Below are positions 7,254 through 15,793 of a DNA stretch of 15,793 bases, piece by piece; position 1 is the stretch's first letter; each line of letters opens with the position of its first letter. The stretch is from Thauera sp. (GTDB taxonomy: Bacteria; Pseudomonadota; Gammaproteobacteria; Burkholderiales; Rhodocyclaceae): positions 1 to 15,793 of the forward strand of contig JAKLLJ010000037.1 in assembly GCA_023150215.1 (NCBI GenBank). Reading direction: 5' to 3'. The notes under the pieces were generated by a model. The model made no database searches, was not told the origin of the DNA, and was given only the letters and a program-made list of their open reading frames with translations. Both the position numbers and the translations under genes were made by a program.

Positions 7254-7706
7254 ATGAAAAAAGCGATCGCGCTCGGCATCATCTCCCTTTCCCTCGCCAC
7301 CGCCGCTTCGGCCCAAGTCAAGCCGGAAGACCAGATCAAGTTCCGCCAGGCCGGCTACAGCTTCATGAGCTGGAACATGGGCAAGATCAAGGCCAACGTC
7401 GAAGGCGAGTTCAATGCCCAACAGGTCCAGGCGGCCGCCAATGCCATCGCCGGCATCGCCGGTTCGGGCATGGGTGCGCTCTACGGCCCCGGCACCGAGA
7501 AGGACATCGGCAGCCTCAAGACCCGCGTCAAGCCCGAGTTCTTCCAGGAGATGCCGAACGTCGGCAAGCTCGCCACCGACTTCAACAACGCCGCCGCCAA
7601 CCTCGCCAAGGTCGCCGCCACTGGCGACAAGGCCGCAGTGCAGAAGGCCTTCGCCGACACCGGCGCGACCTGCAAGGCCTGTCACGACAAGTACCGCATG
7701 GAGTGA
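7254..7706 (+). CDS. cycP: Cytochrome c' (periplasmic, c-type heme)
   Basis: 150 residues with a Sec signal peptide (MKKAIALGIISLSLATAASA, cleavage near 20-21). The mature protein is a four-helix bundle by family, with its heme motif at the extreme C-terminus: C140-K-A-C143-H144, then DKYRME. The N-terminal helix RQAGYSFMSWNMGKIK and the segment GMGALYGPGTEKD closely resemble Allochromatium vinosum cytochrome c', including tyrosine (Y35) at the distal heme position that is leucine in the Alcaligenes protein. Cytochromes c' bind nitric oxide and carbon monoxide at a five-coordinate heme and protect against nitrosative stress; their electron partner is uncertain. The start has AGGAGG at 7242-7247 with 6-nt spacing. 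A hairpin follows the gene, and a membrane b-type cytochrome lies beyond it on the opposite strand. Confidence 0.95.
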   Translation: MKKAIALGIISLSLATAASAQVKPEDQIKFRQAGYSFMSWNMGKIKANVEGEFNAQQVQAAANAIAGIAGSGMGALYGPGTEKDIGSLKTRVKPEFFQEMPNVGKLATDFNNAAANLAKVAATGDKAAVQKAFADTGATCKACHDKYRME

Positions 7707-7738
7707 GGTGTGAGGCGTCAGGAGTAAGGCGCTCAGAC

Positions 7739-7768
7739 AGCGAAGCCACCCTGCGGGGTGGCTTCGCT
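7739..7768 (+). terminator. Terminator-like hairpin after cytochrome c'
   Basis: Perfect 13-bp arms, AGCGAAGCCACCC (7739-7751) and GGGTGGCTTCGCT (7756-7768), enclose a TGCG loop 32 bp after the stop codon. Only a short T run (GGTTTAC) follows on the plus strand, but the stem is very stable. On the minus strand it could also act on readthrough from the b561 gene. Confidence 0.7.
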
Positions 7769-7781
7769 GGTTTACGGAAGG

Positions 7782-7827
7782 GTTCGCGGCTGCCGCCGGT
7801 CCTGTAGGAGCGCCGGGAGGCGCGAAC
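7782..7827. repeat. REP-like palindrome pair 2 (degenerate)
   Basis: One arm starts GTTCGCGGCTGCCG at 7782; the inverse arm AGGAGCGCCGGGAGGCGCGAAC ends at 7827. The arms nearly abut and carry several mismatches to the family consensus, so this looks like an older or mutated copy. It lies just after the cytochrome c' hairpin. Confidence 0.7.
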
Positions 7828-7868
7828 GCGTACGCACGGGATCCGCGTCGCGATGGGTCGGGTGCCGG

Positions 7869-7895
7869 GTTCGCGGCTTCCGCCGCTCCTACAGG
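7869..7895. repeat. REP-like palindrome 3 (single arm)
   Basis: A single full-length arm, GTTCGCGGCT through CTCCTACAGG, matching the pair-1 version with the TTCC centre. No inverse partner is nearby. Together with pair 2 it fills most of the gap between the cytochrome c' and b561 genes, whose 3' ends face each other. Confidence 0.8.
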
Positions 7896-7928
7896 GGCTT
7901 CGTCACGGCGCGTCGCTCGACCTTCACA

Positions 7929-8615
7929 TCACCACGCCGCCGGCGGTGGCGGCGGCGGCGGTTCGATGAAGCTGCCGGTGGCGACGTAGAGCACCGCCGC
8001 GGTGATCGCCAGCGCGATCATGAAGGGCACCGCGCCCCCGCCCTGCGCGGGCTGAGCGTCGGCTTCCTCGACCTCCTTCATGCCGGTGATCATCGGCCGC
8101 ACCAGGTTGTCCTTCTTCACCAGCGCGTAGAACAACACCGCGGACACGTGCAGCCCCACCAGCACGATGATCGCCCAGTAGTTCTGCCGATGCAGGCCCG
8201 ACAGCCAGTCGCTGGTCGCGCTGCTGACCAGCGCGCGCAGCGGGCCGGAAAAGGCGATCTCGTCATTGGCGAACAGGCCGGTGAGCGCCTGGTAGATCAT
8301 CACCCCGAGCAGGACGAGCACCGACAGCGCGCCGAGCGGATTGTGGCCGAGCCCGCTCCAGTGCCCGCGCAGGTGCGCCCACAGGTGGGCGGGGCCGGGC
8401 ACGAAGTCGGCGAAGCGGGCGTAGGTCGAGCCGATCACCCCCCACACCAGACGGAAGGCGAGCAGCCCGGTGATGGCGATGCCGACCTTGCCATGCCATT
8501 CGATGAAGCTGCCACCGATCTGGCCGGTGATGTAGGCCGCGACAACGAGCACCGCCAGCAGCCAGTGGAAGAGTCGGGTAGGCAGGTCCCAGACGCGGAC
8601 GTTGCGTGTGTTCAT
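7929..8615 (-). CDS. Cytochrome b561-type membrane cytochrome
   Basis: 228 residues of the cytochrome b561 / hydrogenase b-subunit superfamily, integral inner-membrane diheme proteins that move electrons between the quinone pool and periplasmic carriers. The start MNTRNVRVWDLPTRLFHWLL is characteristic. Four hydrophobic segments (about 15-31, 44-64, 95-115, 146-166) carry H17, H41, H142 and H156, suitable as axial ligands for two b hemes. A fifth hydrophobic segment (about 196-213) and a proline-rich tail (residues 219-225 are all proline) follow; these are additions to the usual four-helix core. The likely electron partner is the nearby cytochrome c' (inference from adjacency). Start 8615 has only a weak GGAA upstream. 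It is on the same strand as uvrA, but 335 bp separate them and a candidate promoter is present. Confidence 0.9.
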   Translation of the reverse strand: MNTRNVRVWDLPTRLFHWLLAVLVVAAYITGQIGGSFIEWHGKVGIAITGLLAFRLVWGVIGSTYARFADFVPGPAHLWAHLRGHWSGLGHNPLGALSVLVLLGVMIYQALTGLFANDEIAFSGPLRALVSSATSDWLSGLHRQNYWAIIVLVGLHVSAVLFYALVKKDNLVRPMITGMKEVEEADAQPAQGGGAVPFMIALAITAAVLYVATGSFIEPPPPPPPAAW

Positions 8616-8683
8616 GAGCGTGTTCCGTGATCGAAGAGGGGGGCGGTGCCGGGTCGGGCGGCGCGCGCTACGAGGTCATGCCG

Positions 8684-8712
8684 ATTATCGCCGCAGCGAA
8701 GCCATGCGTCAT
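8684..8712 (-). promoter_or_regulatory. Candidate sigma70 promoter of the b561 gene
   Basis: On the minus strand ATGACG (8712-8707) and GATAAT (8689-8684) are 17 bp apart, matching consensus at four and five positions. Start of transcription would be near 8677, giving a leader of about 60 nt. The -35 lies inside the downstream copy of the direct repeat described next. Confidence 0.5.
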
Positions 8713-8766
8713 GTACCTGGCAGCGCGCGCCGGATGAGCGCGAGGCTGCGCATCATGTGCCTGGCA
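8706..8766. promoter_or_regulatory. Two 17-bp direct repeats 44 bp apart at the b561 promoter
   Basis: GCGTCATGTACCTGGCA (8706-8722) and GCATCATGTGCCTGGCA (8750-8766) differ at two positions. The 44-bp spacing is close to four helical turns, so both face the same side of DNA. The first overlaps the -35 and the second lies upstream, the layout expected for an activator or repressor with two sites. The binding protein is unknown. Confidence 0.45.
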
Positions 8767-8790
8767 ATGTGCCACCGGGCGGCGGGGAAG

Positions 8791-8865
8791 GTTCGCGGCT
8801 GCCGCCGCTCCTAAATGCACCCCGGAGCGCGGCGGTTTTCTGTAGGAGCGGCGGCAGCCACGAAC
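8791..8865. repeat. REP-like palindrome pair 4
   Basis: One arm is at 8791-8813 (GTTCGCGGCTGCCGCCGCTC, then CTA) and the inverse arm at 8841-8865 (TGTAGGAGCGGCGGCAGCCA, then CGAAC). The arms carry the GCC-centred version of the core, one with an A for G change and the other ending CTAAA. It lies 86 bp downstream of the uvrA stop codon and may mark the 3' end of that transcript. Apart from the promoter, direct repeats and this pair, nothing else was seen in 8616-8950. Confidence 0.8.
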
Positions 8866-8950
8866 CCTCTGCCTGCACCCATACAACGCCCTGGCACCCG
8901 AATCCCCGATCACAGACCCCCACCCCGCCCCCAGGTTCCGCTGCACTGCA

Positions 8951-15049
<6,099 letters not shown>

Positions 15050-15191
15050 GGGGCGGAGGCCGAGACGTGAGCCGCCATTTTAGGCGGGGATCGGCGTCGG
15101 ACTCATGCCCAGGGGGGGAAGGTTCCCGCGAAGGGTGTTATCGACGGTCAAGGATTGTTCTTGCTGTACGCCGCGGCCTGCGCAGGAACCC

Positions 15192-15473
15192 CTAGGCCAC
15201 CTCGAGTTCCAGATGCACCCGCCGGCCCAGGGCCGTTGCGATGTTCACCAGGGCATCGAGCGAAAAGCGCGACACGCGCCCACGCAGCAGGTCATTGATG
15301 CGCGGCTGGGTAACGCCGCAGTGCGCGGCCGCCTCGGCCTGTGTCCAGTCGGCCGCTTTGACGATCTGGGCGATCTGCCGCATCAGCTCGGCCCGTGCCT
15401 GAAGGTTGGCGGCTTGTCCGGGGGTATCGGCAACAGCGTCCCACACGCTGCTGAAAGTCTCGACATTGCTCAT
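15192..15473 (-). CDS. HigA-like antitoxin, XRE-type helix-turn-helix protein
   Basis: 93 residues. The C-terminal half is a Cro/C1-type helix-turn-helix: WTQAEAAAHCGVTQPRINDL then LRGRVSRFSLDALVNIATALG (about 43-84). This form of the domain is common in antitoxins paired with RelE/HigB toxins. The N-terminal helix-rich segment would contact the toxin. By family, such proteins neutralise the toxin and repress their own operon. The start ATG (15473-15471) overlaps the toxin stop codon by 4 bp, so translation is probably coupled; the toxin-first order is that of hig modules. uvrA follows on the same strand after 142 bp, with no clear terminator between. Confidence 0.85.
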   Translation of the reverse strand: MSNVETFSSVWDAVADTPGQAANLQARAELMRQIAQIVKAADWTQAEAAAHCGVTQPRINDLLRGRVSRFSLDALVNIATALGRRVHLELEVA

Positions 15474-15793
15474 TCAGCACCTCTTATCAGGTCGGTGTAT
15501 CGCTTCCGGGCGAGTTCCACGTCGCGCTTGGCCATGGCCTGCGTCTTCTTCTGGAAAGCATGGAGCACATAGACGGCATCGGCCAGGCGTGCGGTGTAGA
15601 TCACGCGGTATGTGCCCGAGTCGTCCCACACTCGAAGTTCCTCGACGCCTTTGCCAATGCTGGGCATCGGCTTGAAGTCGTCCGGCTGCTCGCCGCGCTG
15701 CACTTTATCAAGCTGGTAGCCGGCATCGTGCCGGGCATCCTCGGGAAACTCCCGTAGAGATTTGAGCGAGTCGCCGAGAAACCGAAGCAGCTT
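15470..15793 (-). CDS. HigB/RelE-like toxin (Gp49-type), start beyond window
   Basis: The frame is open to the right edge and gives 107 residues beginning KLLRFLGDSLKSLREFPEDA. It contains the typical segments YQLDKVQRGEQPDDFKPM, RVIYTARLADAVYVLHAFQKKT and AKRDVELARKRYTDL. These match the phage-derived Gp49-like HigB family, ribosome-dependent mRNA interferases of the RelE fold. Homologues begin only a few residues before KLLRFLGDS, so nearly the whole protein is present. A GTG at 15703 could be mistaken for a start but would remove the conserved N-terminal 30 residues. The promoter of the pair is outside the window. Confidence 0.87.
   Translation of the reverse strand, partial: KLLRFLGDSLKSLREFPEDARHDAGYQLDKVQRGEQPDDFKPMPSIGKGVEELRVWDDSGTYRVIYTARLADAVYVLHAFQKKTQAMAKRDVELARKRYTDLIRGAE

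Noticed and set aside
15050..15191. LexA box for uvrA
   Set aside because: No CTGT-N8-ACAG match was found in the upstream gap; CTGT occurs without its partner half.
15470..15703. A 77-residue toxin starting at the GTG at 15703
   Set aside because: The frame stays open to the window edge, and the upstream 30 codons encode the conserved family N-terminus (LLRFLGDSL), so the GTG is internal.

Overview
The window is a GC-rich chromosomal segment. Its gene content and protein style (OxyR beside Dps, a cytochrome c' of the Allochromatium type, a methyl-accepting chemotaxis protein, a UvrA with four ABC modules, REP-like palindromes) suggest a respiratory, motile betaproteobacterium, most likely Rhodocyclales such as Thauera, Azoarcus or Aromatoleum. 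The genus is an inference from remembered protein style, not from a search.

Layout. Left edge (1-1272, minus): the 5' part of a dps gene cut by the window edge, preceded on the same strand by oxyR with both redox cysteines (C199, C208). A sigma70-like promoter and a candidate OxyR site lie between them. Divergent from oxyR (1402-3441, plus) is a TonB-dependent outer-membrane receptor, followed by a periplasmic HtrA/Do protease with two PDZ domains (3593-5068). A repeat-rich gap follows, holding a 7-bp tandem repeat, a long hairpin and a REP inverted pair. Next is a minus-strand chemotaxis receptor (5349-6971) whose periplasmic domain has a c-type heme motif, CIACH. Divergent from it is cytochrome c' (7254-7706) with a 13-bp hairpin after it. 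After more REP copies comes a minus-strand b561-type membrane cytochrome (7929-8615). A very large minus-strand gene (8951-15049) encodes a 2032-residue tandem UvrA. At the right edge is a minus-strand HigB/HigA-like toxin-antitoxin pair, with the toxin cut by the window.

How the genes relate. dps and oxyR form an oxidative-stress pair. The heme receptor, cytochrome c' and cytochrome b561 are adjacent heme proteins that could link redox or nitric oxide status to motility and electron transfer; this is inference from neighbourhood. UvrA is a nucleotide excision repair protein.

The most unusual feature is a REP-like palindrome family: ten arms in six loci. Four loci are intergenic, but two lie inside uvrA, where they are translated in frame into loops between conserved modules. 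The same gene has a 33-bp degenerate minisatellite next to one of the REPs. No rRNA, tRNA, CRISPR array, transposase or phage gene was seen.
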